Below are positions 1 through 8,604 of a stretch of 41,661 nucleotides of DNA, in pieces. The stretch's first letter is position 1. Each line of letters begins with the position of its first letter. This stretch comes from Candidatus Jordarchaeia archaeon (lineage in GTDB: Archaea; Asgardarchaeota; Jordiarchaeia; Jordiarchaeales; Jordiarchaeaceae). Location: NCBI GenBank assembly GCA_029856435.1, contig JAHQXB010000074.1, forward strand, positions 1 through 41,661, given 5' to 3'. Position numbers and translations under genes: made by a program. The notes under the pieces were generated by a model. That model ran no database searches, was not told the origin of the DNA, and saw only the letters and a list, made by a program, of their open reading frames with translations.

Positions 1-564
1 TGCTTTCAGTGAGGGATGGTCCCAGCTGTGGCTCTGTCCTCTTTTGGGCTTTTTCGAACTTCTCACATTCCGGGCCTAGCTGGAATCGGCTGCACGACAC
101 GTGTGTATGGTTGTTTTTGAGGAATTATGGATTTAATGTTTTTTCTTTAACGTTAACAGTTGGAAGTTAACAAACTTTCTAAATAGAAGCAGTTTTAACA
201 CCCTACTCAAATCTAAAAATTCAAGTCCCCAGAACAATATCTGAAAGTCTACCCTTCAGAACATTATACACGACTAGATCATTGATTCCCACTTCATAGG
301 AACACCCTTCCTCCTGCCTGAAATCCCCCTTACTTTCAATACCTCCATCCAATCCGCAAGAGAAACGTAGTTCAGTGTAAGCACATTTTGCCCTCAGCTT
401 AAAAACACACCAGAATAAACAGTGCAATTATTGCACATTCTCTTTTTGGTCATTATCAGCTCCATAAAAGTTTAAAAAAATTTTAAAAAGGACTTGGAAT
501 CTCTGTAATGAAAAAAACTGAACTAACTTGCTGGAAAATCCCTAAAATATGAGGTGAATTGTTA
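1..564. other. Non-coding or decayed left edge
   Basis: I see no convincing gene here. A minus-strand reading frame of 68 codons (221-427, TTG start) has no good ribosome-binding site and no family I recognise; its second half reads plausibly as protein, so a remnant is possible. Positions 470-500 are an A/T-rich near-palindrome. The last bases carry GAGGTG (551-556), the ribosome-binding site of the following gene. Confidence 0.4.
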
Positions 565-2088
565 ATGCAAACTTATCCTTGGTGGACCAAAGAGCAAATA
601 GAATTCGCTAAAGAAATAGAGCAATTCGCCACTGAGAACATACCCCGAGCTGAAGAATTATTCTGGACACGAACCTTCCCCATGGAGTTAGTAGAAAAAG
701 CAGTAAAAAGAGGATACTTTGGAGCAGGCATTCCCAAAGAATACGGTGGCCTAGGCCTAGGCTGCACCGGAGCCTGCATAGCCTGCGAACAGCTAAACCG
801 CATGTATGCCGTGGGCCACATTCTAGTAACCAGCTACATAGGTGGACTACACCAAATTCTACATAATGGCACCGAAGAACAGAAACAAGAATGGTTAACC
901 AAAATGGCCAAGGGCCAACTAGGAGCAGTATGTATAACCGAAGTTTTCGCAGGATCAGACGCCGCCTCAGTAATGACCACCGCCGAAAAAGATGGGGACG
1001 AATGGATAATTAACGGCAAGAAAAGATTCACAACAACCGCTGGACCTGCAGAAAGATACCTCGTATACGCAAAAACCAGCGACGACCCAGAAGTCCGAAG
1101 AAAAAACCAACACCTCACAACCTTCGTAGTAGAAAAAGGAACCCCCGGATTCCATTTAGAAAAGGTAAACCCCCTTGTCGCATTCGACAACCTTCCCAAC
1201 AGCTACTTAGACTTTGACAACGTTAGAGTACCAGACTTCAACAGAATCGGACCCGTTGGTGGCGGCTGGAATATAATGATGACCGGGCTTAATTTTGAGA
1301 GGCTGATTGGTGCCGCTGCGGCTGCTGGTGCCCTAGAAGACGTTATAAAACAGGTGATTTATTACACGAGTAGGCGCGTACAGTTTAGATCGCAAATCAG
1401 TGACTTTCAGCATAACCAGTTCAAGATTGCGGACATGATAACCAAACAGCAAGTAGCCCGCCTCGTTACATTCTATGCAGCCTACATCATGGATATGGGA
1501 CAAATGGCGGCCATAGAATCCGGTATAGCGAAAATGTTGAACACCGATTACGCCACCGAGATTGGTCTTGACGCCATACAATTGATGGGTGGCGATGGTT
1601 TGACGCGCTTCTATCCCGCGGAGAGGCTGCTTCGTGAGGGTAAGATTGGTCAAATTGTGGCTGGTACCAACGAGGTTCAGAAACTGGTCATCTACAGGAT
1701 GGGCGCATTGGGCTACTTGGATTGGCCTTTCAGGTTACGGTGGAACGAGAAACTGGAGACTCCCACGTTATCCCTTGGAAAGGGGCCTTGGTATGGGAAG
1801 GAGATAACTGAGGATGTTATGCTTAAGATTTTGGCAGAAGACTACAGGTGCAACCCTGGACTATACATGGCTATAGATGACTGCGAGAAGGAGACCGGTC
1901 TCCCGAAGGAGAAGATTTTGGATCTTTGGGCTAAGCTAGAGCAGAAGGGCTTAATAGTTACATTCAAGGATAGGCGTGGAAACGTGATAATGGCTAAAGC
2001 GAACTACATAGGTATAAGGAAAGCCTACCCCTTGGAGCACTACAAGTGGTTCCCCGACTGGTTTGACGTAGAAAAATTAGGCTTCTAA
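565..2088 (+). CDS. Acyl-CoA dehydrogenase family protein with extra C-terminal domain
   Basis: This is a flavin-dependent acyl-CoA dehydrogenase, which oxidises an acyl-CoA to the enoyl-CoA and passes electrons to an electron carrier. The N-terminal helical domain, middle beta domain (around 120-230) and C-terminal helical domain occupy about residues 1-400. The position of the usual catalytic Glu (YEGT) reads VAGT. A Glu at residue 245 in GLNFER matches the alternative catalytic Glu on helix G known from isovaleryl-CoA dehydrogenase, so the enzyme may act on branched or unusual acyl chains. About 100 extra residues at the C-terminus look like a small winged-helix-type domain. ATG at 565 is chosen because GAGGTG lies 8 bases upstream; a TTG at 559 is too close. 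No ETF genes are adjacent. Family call is firm; substrate is unknown. Confidence 0.9.
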   Translation: MQTYPWWTKEQIEFAKEIEQFATENIPRAEELFWTRTFPMELVEKAVKRGYFGAGIPKEYGGLGLGCTGACIACEQLNRMYAVGHILVTSYIGGLHQILHNGTEEQKQEWLTKMAKGQLGAVCITEVFAGSDAASVMTTAEKDGDEWIINGKKRFTTTAGPAERYLVYAKTSDDPEVRRKNQHLTTFVVEKGTPGFHLEKVNPLVAFDNLPNSYLDFDNVRVPDFNRIGPVGGGWNIMMTGLNFERLIGAAAAAGALEDVIKQVIYYTSRRVQFRSQISDFQHNQFKIADMITKQQVARLVTFYAAYIMDMGQMAAIESGIAKMLNTDYATEIGLDAIQLMGGDGLTRFYPAERLLREGKIGQIVAGTNEVQKLVIYRMGALGYLDWPFRLRWNEKLETPTLSLGKGPWYGKEITEDVMLKILAEDYRCNPGLYMAIDDCEKETGLPKEKILDLWAKLEQKGLIVTFKDRRGNVIMAKANYIGIRKAYPLEHYKWFPDWFDVEKLGF

Positions 2089-2131
2089 GAGGGTAAAGGC
2101 TTCTATTTTATTTTTTTAATTCGGTTCATTT

Positions 2132-2225
2132 TGCTCTGTTACATTTACTTTCTCTAAAGTGTTTATGTATTCTTGAAAAATTTTCAAATTAACGTTGTAA
2201 AATTGCAAAAATTCATCTGAATAGA
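2132..2225 (-). repeat. Decayed copy of the MITE-like element
   Basis: The reverse complement of about 2174-2217 matches the core of the element at 6514-6650 almost base for base (compare 6561-6604). The left end keeps GCTCTGTT, matching the terminal repeat GGCTCTGTTGAA, at nearly the same distance from the core as in the intact copy. The other terminal repeat is not recognisable, so this copy is truncated or eroded. It sits between two convergent genes. Confidence 0.6.
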
Positions 2226-2284
2226 TAAAAATTGAGGGGGATAAAGTTGTGTAACGTGGCATCTTTGGTATTTCCCTTTTTTGT

Positions 2285-3712
2285 TTAGAGCCATCCCTCC
2301 TGTGTGTACTTTACGAGTTTTGAGTTGGCTTTTTTCCAATCTTCACTTGCTGATTCAAAAATTCTTTTGGCTCGAATGTTGGCTTCCTCTATGATAGCTT
2401 GTTCATCGATGTTGACAAATTTACCTTTAGAAAGTATTACTTTGCCATTTATTATTACATTGTCTACTTCTGTCCCATTTGTGGAATAGACGAGGTTGGG
2501 AATAAAGTTTCTGAAGGGACGGGAAACAGTGGGCGTGAGGTGTAGGTGTCTGAGGTTTAGGGTTATTACGTCTGCTTGTTTTCCCACTTCTAGGCTGCCC
2601 ACCTTGCTAGCTATCCCAAGAATTTTTGCTCCTCCAATGGTGGCTAGTTGAAGAGCCTTCCATGCAGGGAGCACAGTTGGGTCCCTGTGGAGTGTTTTGG
2701 TTAGGAGGCTTGCAGTTCTCATTTCCCGGAAAAGATTGTGGCTTCCAGGGCCTGCGGCCTGGTCGGTTCCCAGTCCGGCGCTTCCCCCCAACTCCACATA
2801 GTGGCCTACTGGGGGAACTATTCCGTCAATCATTCCTATGGCGCTGGGGCAGGCAACCATTTTCACCCCCTCTTTAACCATTAATTCTCTTTCTTTCTCA
2901 TTTGTGTCGTGGCAGTGGGCGGCTAAAAGAAAGGGGCCCAATAACCCATTTTTGTGGAGCACTTTTACCGTAGAAGCATTCTTTCCGTATCTGCCAGTTA
3001 TTTGAAGTCTCTCTCTTTGTCCCTGGGCTACATGCATATGTATTCCTGCGTTTTGCTCAATGGCTTGTTCCTTAATGGTCTTAAGCAAATCAAGGGAAAC
3101 CATGTCAAGTGCTTGGGGTCCATACATACAAGTCACCAATTCCTCTGATCTGAATTTCTGGAAGAGCTCTTGGGCCCTTTTAAGTTCGTTTTCTCCCTTG
3201 GAGCGGTCAAATTCGTAGAGGTCTATTGGTTTCAGATGGGTTCTGCCGAAGCCCACCTCGTTTATCATTTCTGTGGCCACCACTCTCACCTGCCAGGGTA
3301 GATAAACTTTCTCTAAAATGTCTACTGCATTTATGGTGTACTCCGCAAAGGTGGTTGTTCCAGTTCTCAGTCCCTCTAATACTCCCAACTTTGATCCACA
3401 TATGAGGTCTTCCAGAGTCATATGCATGGCTAGTGGCAATATCCCCTTGTTCATCCACTCAATTTCCGGTAAATCTTGTGCACCGCCCCGAAGCAGGGTT
3501 AAAGGGGTGTGGATGTGCCCATTAATTAATCCAGGCATTGCTACGTGATCTGTACCCTCAATTATTCTATCCGCTTCTTTGTAATTGAAACCATCAGTAG
3601 AACCAACGTAGCTTATTTTTCCATCCTCAATCCCTAATGCGCCATCTTGAATTATTCCCAGATTGTCTCCCTGGAATGTGAGTAGCCAAGTATTTATTAT
3701 CGCAATATCCAT
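2285..3712 (-). CDS. Amidohydrolase, deaminase/chlorohydrolase type (MTA/SAH deaminase-like)
   Basis: A metal-dependent TIM-barrel amidohydrolase of the cytosine deaminase/TrzA/AtzA group, which also holds archaeal methylthioadenosine, S-adenosylhomocysteine and 5'-deoxyadenosine deaminases. Visible ligands are H66 and H68 (GHIH), H227 in HMHVAQ, H266 in AAHCH and D317 in GTDQAA. The residue three after H227, usually a catalytic Glu (HxxE), is Gln230, so either the chemistry differs or the substrate is not a purine. Length 475 aa fits the family. The start is ATG with GGAGTGA (revcomp of 3719-3725) upstream. It faces the acyl-CoA dehydrogenase gene; no operon partner is evident. Deamination of a SAM-derived nucleoside would fit the methyl-transfer theme, but this is inference. 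Confidence 0.8.
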   Translation of the reverse strand: MDIAIINTWLLTFQGDNLGIIQDGALGIEDGKISYVGSTDGFNYKEADRIIEGTDHVAMPGLINGHIHTPLTLLRGGAQDLPEIEWMNKGILPLAMHMTLEDLICGSKLGVLEGLRTGTTTFAEYTINAVDILEKVYLPWQVRVVATEMINEVGFGRTHLKPIDLYEFDRSKGENELKRAQELFQKFRSEELVTCMYGPQALDMVSLDLLKTIKEQAIEQNAGIHMHVAQGQRERLQITGRYGKNASTVKVLHKNGLLGPFLLAAHCHDTNEKERELMVKEGVKMVACPSAIGMIDGIVPPVGHYVELGGSAGLGTDQAAGPGSHNLFREMRTASLLTKTLHRDPTVLPAWKALQLATIGGAKILGIASKVGSLEVGKQADVITLNLRHLHLTPTVSRPFRNFIPNLVYSTNGTEVDNVIINGKVILSKGKFVNIDEQAIIEEANIRAKRIFESASEDWKKANSKLVKYTQEGWL

Positions 3713-3843
3713 GTCGTTTCACTCCAATATAATTGTAAATTTGAAGTATAGATCGAAAAACAATTCTTCTTAAAAATCTTCTTTGGTGGCAATAAAAATG
3801 TTTGAAGTGGTTGGTGCTTACTGGTTCATTATTTTTGGGCTTT

Positions 3844-4374
3844 TTAAATTTCCCCTTTAACTTTGCTTACTGAAAAAACATCTCTAGGTTTTAGTAATGA
3901 TATTCCGGCCTTTTTTCCTATGATTTCTATTTGTATAATTTTCTGGGGATTCTTCAAGTCCACCTTACCCCAACTGATATTTTTGGCCAGAAACTCTATG
4001 ATTTCCTGCGTGTGATGCTGGTCGTAGAATCTCTTATTTACTGTCATTCTCCAAGTCTCGTCTTCCCCGATTTCCCTCGCAAGTTTTTTAACATGTTCCT
4101 GAATCTCTTCAAGGTCAGATGAGCACCACACATCGATTGGAACATAATTATAGGTGAACCAAAATTGTTCCGGTTCCTCCCTACACAGCTGCGCAAGCTT
4201 CCTATTTATTTCTCTAGGATCTGAAGACGTAACAATTAGAAAAATTCCCCTAGCTGGTGACCTTAAAAGTTTCGGCTTATTCTCGCCCACCTTCTCTAAT
4301 ACCCACAAAACCTCCTGTTCAGACTCCTTTATGTTCCGCATATCATAAGTGACAAGTAGATTTGGATTCTCCAT
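3844..4374 (-). CDS. THUMP-domain RNA-binding protein (Tan1-like)
   Basis: A protein of 176 aa resembling archaeal Tan1-type THUMP proteins, which bind tRNA; eukaryotic Tan1 assists N4-acetylation of cytidine 12 in tRNA. The N-terminus (NLLVTYDMRN, then a helix and KPKLLRSPARGIFLIV) and the second half (TWRMTVNKRF, followed by a helix, then KIIQIEIIGKKAGISLLKP) follow the THUMP pattern. There is no catalytic domain, so it is probably an adaptor or substrate-binding subunit. The ATG at 4374 follows GGGAGGA with about 6 bases spacing. It is divergent from the corrinoid operon, with 240 bp between them. The THUMP call is fairly secure; the partner is inferred. Confidence 0.7.
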   Translation of the reverse strand: MENPNLLVTYDMRNIKESEQEVLWVLEKVGENKPKLLRSPARGIFLIVTSSDPREINRKLAQLCREEPEQFWFTYNYVPIDVWCSSDLEEIQEHVKKLAREIGEDETWRMTVNKRFYDQHHTQEIIEFLAKNISWGKVDLKNPQKIIQIEIIGKKAGISLLKPRDVFSVSKVKGEI

Positions 4375-4544
4375 TCATAATCCTCCCTATTGCACGTTTC
4401 AAGAATCCTAAACCTTTTAACCATTAAAAATTATACATCCTAAACCTTTAAATCAAACCCTTAATTACCTATCGAGAAATAAAAATCCTTAAAAAACGAT
4501 TCTGTGTCAGTAAAGGGGCATCAGGAATTAATATGCAGTAAAGG

Positions 4545-4555
4545 TTTATTTATAT
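4545..4555 (+). promoter_or_regulatory. TATA-box promoter of first corrinoid operon
   Basis: TTTATTTATAT preceded by AAAGG gives an archaeal TATA box with a plausible upstream purine-rich BRE. A transcript would start around 4575-4580, shortly before the first corrinoid gene. This is pattern-based only. Confidence 0.45.
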
Positions 4556-4614
4556 CCTTGCATTAGGGAAATTAAAAATAAAATTTTTGTGTGAATGGTT
4601 CAGAAGGGATTGTT

Positions 4615-5259
4615 GTGGTTAACATTTATCAAGAACTTCGGGAAGCGGTCACAAAAATTGACACAGACAAATTGAGCGAGCTCAAGGAGAAGGTTCTGAA
4701 AACTCCCAACATTGATGTTGATAAACTTGTTGAAAGTATCAGAAGCGGGTTAGAAGAAGTGGGAGTGAAATTCGAATCTGGCGAGTACTACTTGGCGGAG
4801 CTTATTCTAATAGGTACAGAAGTATCTGAGGCGGTGCAAAAATGGAAACCTCTATTTGAAAAAAGGGAAACAGGTAAAAAAATGAAAAAGGCAGTTATTG
4901 GCACTGTGGAAGGAGACATACACGATATCGGCAAAAACATTGTAGGTATGATGCTGGCATCCAGCGGCTTCGAAGTGGTTGATCTAGGTAATGATGTTAC
5001 CCCAGAAAACTTTGTCCAAGCAGTTAGGAAAAACAAGCCGGCAATAGTAGGTATGTCCGCGCTCCTAAGTACAACTCGGGACAACATTAAGAGAACCATA
5101 GACGCCCTGAAGGAAAACCGACTACGAGAAAACGTGAAGATAATAGTAGGAGGAGCAGCTGTAGACGAAGACTTCGCAAAAGCAGCGGGGGCAGATGGAT
5201 TTGCAACCAACGCCGCTGATGCGGTTCCACTGGTTAAAGACCTTTTAGGAGGCATATAA
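4615..5259 (+). CDS. Methyltransferase corrinoid protein (B12-binding), copy 1
   Basis: A two-domain corrinoid carrier of the MtaC/MtbC/MttC/MetH type. It holds a cobamide whose cobalt is methylated by a substrate methyltransferase and demethylated by a second one. The helical cap is at about residues 1-85 and the Rossmann B12-binding domain at 90-214. The lower cobalt ligand motif DxHxxG is clear, with His103. I place the start at GTG 4615 because GAAGGGA precedes it by about 5 bases; an in-frame GTG at 4591 would add 8 residues but lacks a ribosome-binding site. The stop is one base before the next start, so it is translated together with the UroD-fold methyltransferase downstream. Confidence 0.93.
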   Translation: MVNIYQELREAVTKIDTDKLSELKEKVLKTPNIDVDKLVESIRSGLEEVGVKFESGEYYLAELILIGTEVSEAVQKWKPLFEKRETGKKMKKAVIGTVEGDIHDIGKNIVGMMLASSGFEVVDLGNDVTPENFVQAVRKNKPAIVGMSALLSTTRDNIKRTIDALKENRLRENVKIIVGGAAVDEDFAKAAGADGFATNAADAVPLVKDLLGGI

Positions 5260-5260
5260 T

Positions 5261-6433
5261 TTGGCAAACCTTTCACCCCGAGAAAGAGTGGAGATGGTTG
5301 TAAACCACGAGGAGCCCGACCGGGTGCCGGTAGATTTTGGTGGAATGAACACCTCCATTTACGAGATGCCCGACTGGTGGCCTAAAAAAGCCCCCTACTT
5401 TGGATATAAAGCCCTGGTGGAGTACCTTGGCCTTAAGGATGTACCCAAACCCTACTTGAACTCTGGGAATTGTGTAATAAATGTGGATGAGAGAATACTT
5501 AATAGGTACGGGGTAGATTTTCAATACCTTTACATGTCCATACCTAAACCTAAAATGCACCCTGATGGAACCATTGAGACCATCTATGGTTTGAAGGTTA
5601 AACCAGTAGGCTACTACCTGGAGGTTTACGATCCACCTCTTTCGGGAAAAATCACCACCAAAGACATAGACAACTTTAAGTGGCCTGACCCCGAGGATCC
5701 CGTATTTTCAGGCAAGGCCAAGGAGCGTGTGCTTAGGATGAGAAAGAGTAGCGATAGGGTAATTGTTGCCCTAGCCTCATTCGCTGAACAGATATTTCAA
5801 AACTATGCTTGGATTCGCGGGTTTACCCAGATGATGCTTGATATGCAGAGAGAACCAGAACTCTTCCACTACCTAACTGACACCTTGCTTGCGGTTGAGG
5901 AGGGAATAATAGAAGCATTCTATTCTGAGGTGGGTGAACACATAGACTTTGCATACATTGCTGAGGATATGGGCACCCAGCAGGCACCTTTCATCTCCCC
6001 AAAACAATACCAAGAATTCTGGAAACCATATCACAAAAGAATGATAAAACACATCAAACAGTTTACCGACGCAAGAATAATGTGGCACTGCTGTGGAGCC
6101 GTTGCACCACTAATTCCACATCTAATCGATCTCGGCGTTGACATACTTCAGGTCATACAGCCTTTAGCTAAAGGAATGGATGCAGAATCTCTAAAAAGAT
6201 CTTTCGGACACAAGTTAACTTTTGATGGAGGCATAGATGTGCAAAGACTTCTACCAAAAGCCAGTCCTGAGGAGATTAAAGCAGAATGCAAAAGAGTAAT
6301 TGAAATTCTAGGCAAGGGCGGCGGATACGTATTTGCACCATCCCATAACATTCAGCCAGACACCCCACCCCAAAACGTGGTAGCTATGCTTGAAGCGGGA
6401 ATTGAATTCGGCAAATATCCCTTAGGAAAATAA
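5261..6433 (+). CDS. UroD-fold corrinoid methyltransferase, copy 1 (HxC...H site)
   Basis: A 390-aa TIM-barrel protein of the uroporphyrinogen decarboxylase superfamily, in the branch of cobamide-dependent methyltransferases (MtaA/MtbA and O-demethylase components) rather than haem synthesis, as shown by the coupled corrinoid gene. The N-terminal SPRERVEMVVNHEEPDRVPV is typical. The metal site shows H276-C277-C278-G aligning with the HxCG of MtaA, but the distal zinc Cys is replaced by H362 (APSHNIQPD). The start is TTG 5261 with AGGAGG 8 bases upstream. The altered metal set may mean a different methyl donor or acceptor. It could be the substrate-specific methyltransferase of the pair; the substrate cannot be read from the sequence. 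Confidence 0.9.
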   Translation: MANLSPRERVEMVVNHEEPDRVPVDFGGMNTSIYEMPDWWPKKAPYFGYKALVEYLGLKDVPKPYLNSGNCVINVDERILNRYGVDFQYLYMSIPKPKMHPDGTIETIYGLKVKPVGYYLEVYDPPLSGKITTKDIDNFKWPDPEDPVFSGKAKERVLRMRKSSDRVIVALASFAEQIFQNYAWIRGFTQMMLDMQREPELFHYLTDTLLAVEEGIIEAFYSEVGEHIDFAYIAEDMGTQQAPFISPKQYQEFWKPYHKRMIKHIKQFTDARIMWHCCGAVAPLIPHLIDLGVDILQVIQPLAKGMDAESLKRSFGHKLTFDGGIDVQRLLPKASPEEIKAECKRVIEILGKGGGYVFAPSHNIQPDTPPQNVVAMLEAGIEFGKYPLGK

Positions 6434-6513
6434 CTCCTTTTTAACCCATTTTTCGCGATTTGTGAATCCCTTGGTGGGGTTGTGGAGCTTCTCATCACGA
6501 CACTTCCCCCTTT

Positions 6514-6650
6514 GGCTCTGTTGAAAAAGTTTTATTTTTTTCAATTTCCTTACAGTTTTAATGAATTTTTTGCAATTTTACATTGTTAATTTGAAAAATT
6601 TTCAAAAAACAACCAATTTTTTGAAAAAATTAAAATTATTCAACAGAGCC
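6514..6650 (+). mobile_element. MITE-like element with long terminal inverted repeats
   Basis: A 137-bp A/T-rich segment bounded by GGCTCTGTTGAA (6514-6525) and its exact inverse (6639-6650). The similarity continues inward for about 35 bases with a few mismatches (AT-rich TTTTA and TTTTTTCAA blocks). There is no coding sequence. The ends resemble terminal repeats of IS6-family insertion sequences, which begin GGCTCTGTT or close variants, so a non-autonomous derivative is likely. The flanking 8-mers (CCCCCTTT and CTTTTGGG) are not an identical target duplication. It separates the two corrinoid/UroD pairs. A second, decayed copy lies at 2132-2225. Confidence 0.65.
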
Positions 6651-6874
6651 CTTTTGGGAGAATGTGGATGCCGAATCGGTATAAACGCCCAAGCATCTCC
6701 AAACCATTTTGAGAAAAGCAAATCGCCAAAATAACTTCCCAGAATCTGCAAAATATCGGTTTTAACTTATCGTAAATGATAAAAGATTCAGGCAGAGATA
6801 AGTCTGCTTGTATATTGTTTGGAACAAATCGATAAAGATATCGAGAAAGGGTTTGAAAACAATAGGTGGTATTT

Positions 6875-7516
6875 ATGTCTTCTAAAGAAGAGTTATTGAA
6901 AAGGATGGTTGATGTTGTCGTAAATCTGAATGTTGAAGAGGCAAAAAAGATTGCGGAAGAGGCGTTAGAGTCAGGCATTTCCCCCCTTGAAGCAATAAAT
7001 GAGGGATTCTCCAAGGGACTTCGAAGGGTTGGGGAGCTCTTTGAAAATAAGGAGTATTTCCTCGCAGACATGATTATGGCCGCTGAGGCCTTTAAGGCGG
7101 GCATGGAGGTATTAACACCCCACATTAAAAAGGGTGGAAAGAAAAAGGGCGTAATAGTTATTGGGACGGTTAAGGATGATATACACGACCTCGGCAAGAA
7201 CATCGTAACAACCCTCCTCTCCTCTGAAGGCTACGAAGTTCACGACCTTGGGATAGATGTTCCCGCGGAGGAGTTCGTAAGAAAAGCCCAAGAAGTTAAA
7301 GCAGATATCGTTGGCCTAAGTGCATTGCTGACAACGACCATGGAACGCATACCTGAGGTAATCGAAGCCTTGAAGGAAGCAGGGCTGGACAAAGTTAAAG
7401 TTATTGTGGGAGGTAGACCCGTTACTCCCGAATTCGCCGAGGAGGTTGGTGCAGATGCCTACTGTGAAGATGCCATAAAAGCATTGAATGTTGTTAAAAA
7501 AATATTGGAGGGCTAG
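6875..7516 (+). CDS. Methyltransferase corrinoid protein, copy 2
   Basis: A second B12-binding methyltransferase carrier of 213 aa, with a helical cap (about 1-85) and a Rossmann domain. The cobalt-ligand motif DDIHDLGKN is intact with His104, and the following VTTLLSSEGYEVHDLG and GGRPVTPEF segments are family-typical. Start ATG 6875 has AGGTGG 5 bases before it; an in-frame GTG at 6866 overlaps that site. The stop lies 4 bases before the ATG of the next methyltransferase, so the two are co-translated. It most resembles copy 4 (25001-25630) in the stretch after the His motif, where both read ...DLGxDVPAE; this is a visual comparison only. Confidence 0.93.
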   Translation: MSSKEELLKRMVDVVVNLNVEEAKKIAEEALESGISPLEAINEGFSKGLRRVGELFENKEYFLADMIMAAEAFKAGMEVLTPHIKKGGKKKGVIVIGTVKDDIHDLGKNIVTTLLSSEGYEVHDLGIDVPAEEFVRKAQEVKADIVGLSALLTTTMERIPEVIEALKEAGLDKVKVIVGGRPVTPEFAEEVGADAYCEDAIKALNVVKKILEG

Positions 7517-7520
7517 AAGA

Positions 7521-8561
7521 ATGTCGTCGGTTTTAGAACGAGTACTTGTAACCTTAAGCTTCAAGGAACCAGAATGGGTTCCCGTAATTCTCTTTCCCGA
7601 GTGGGATTTTCTAGCTGATCTTTACGGTGTGCCTTTAAAGAAGCTTCTTGAAGATCCAATGTTACAAATCGAGGCGGGTGAAAAAATGAGGCAACGCTTC
7701 CCCGAAGCTTTCATAGCGACATCAGTATGGGTTCCCTATGCTCACGCTTCAGGCTTCGGATGCCAGCTATCTGAACCCGAAGACGAAATTCCGGGTGTTA
7801 AAAAGGTTGCTGTAACTACCCCTGAAGATATCGACTCACTCGAAATTCCCGACCCCCAAAGCGACGGCCTAATGCCTAAGTACCTAGAGTATCTTAAGAT
7901 TCAGCAAAAAGTTAAGGGAAGTTCTGGAATTGGAGACTTTGGACCTGTGGAGCTCGCCTGCGAAATTATGGGTTATACCAATTTCCTTAAACTCATTTCT
8001 CAGAACCCCAAATATGCCCACAAACTCTTAGAAATCACCGTGAAGTCATGCACCAACTGGTTTAACACCCTCATTGATGTTATTGGTGGCTCCGCTCTAT
8101 TTGTGTTGGTGAGTGATCACACAACAGGTTTTCTGAGAGCCAAGCAGTGCCAAGAATTCTTCACACCATACCTGAAAAAGTTTCTGGACAATATTAGAAG
8201 TAAAGTAAGCATTATCCTCTACCACAATGAAAACTACGCGGCACATGTTCTAGATCAGATAGAGCAGATGAAAATCAATATATTCCACTGTGGCGAAATA
8301 GGAGACCTAGAAACAGCAAAGAAAAAAACATATGGAAAGTACACCCTAATGGGCAACATTCACCCTCGAGACGTAATGCTCAAAGGAACGCCAAAACTGG
8401 TTGAAGAAACCTGCAAAGAAGTAATCCAGAAACTGGGACCCGGCGGCGGATTCATACTCTCCACGGGGGGAGGTGTAAGCAGAAATATTCCCCTCCACCA
8501 TGTGGATCTCCTTATAGAATGCGCAAAAAAATACGGGAAATCCCCAATAAAGACAACATAA
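7521..8561 (+). CDS. UroD-fold methyltransferase, copy 2 (zinc thiols absent)
   Basis: A 346-aa UroD-superfamily barrel encoded directly after corrinoid copy 2. The N-terminus (ERVLVTLSFKEPEWVPVI) and the late GPGGGFILSTGG region place it in the family. At the metal site it has H235-N236-E237 where MtaA has HxC, and G317 where the distal Cys lies, so both zinc-binding thiolates are missing. It probably cannot activate a thiol such as coenzyme M in the known way. It may be a methyl-donor-specific component, or use another acid/base such as E237. Start ATG 7521 is preceded by GGAGG (7507-7511). Similarity to known O-demethylase methyltransferase I proteins is possible but not testable here. Confidence 0.85.
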   Translation: MSSVLERVLVTLSFKEPEWVPVILFPEWDFLADLYGVPLKKLLEDPMLQIEAGEKMRQRFPEAFIATSVWVPYAHASGFGCQLSEPEDEIPGVKKVAVTTPEDIDSLEIPDPQSDGLMPKYLEYLKIQQKVKGSSGIGDFGPVELACEIMGYTNFLKLISQNPKYAHKLLEITVKSCTNWFNTLIDVIGGSALFVLVSDHTTGFLRAKQCQEFFTPYLKKFLDNIRSKVSIILYHNENYAAHVLDQIEQMKINIFHCGEIGDLETAKKKTYGKYTLMGNIHPRDVMLKGTPKLVEETCKEVIQKLGPGGGFILSTGGGVSRNIPLHHVDLLIECAKKYGKSPIKTT

Positions 8562-8604
8562 AAAAATAACTGAAAAACAGAAAAAAGGCAGCGTACTTTC
8601 TTGG

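Noticed and set aside
26..60. GGCTCTGT near the left edge as another terminal repeat of the MITE-like element
   Set aside because: Only eight bases match and no core sequence follows.
4788..5276. Minus-strand frame of 162 codons over corrinoid copy 1
   Set aside because: It overlaps a well-supported gene on the other strand and resembles no family.
6640..7203. Long minus-strand reading frame (187 codons) over corrinoid copy 2
   Set aside because: It is antisense to a clear B12-binding protein and its translation is low-complexity; it is a shadow frame.
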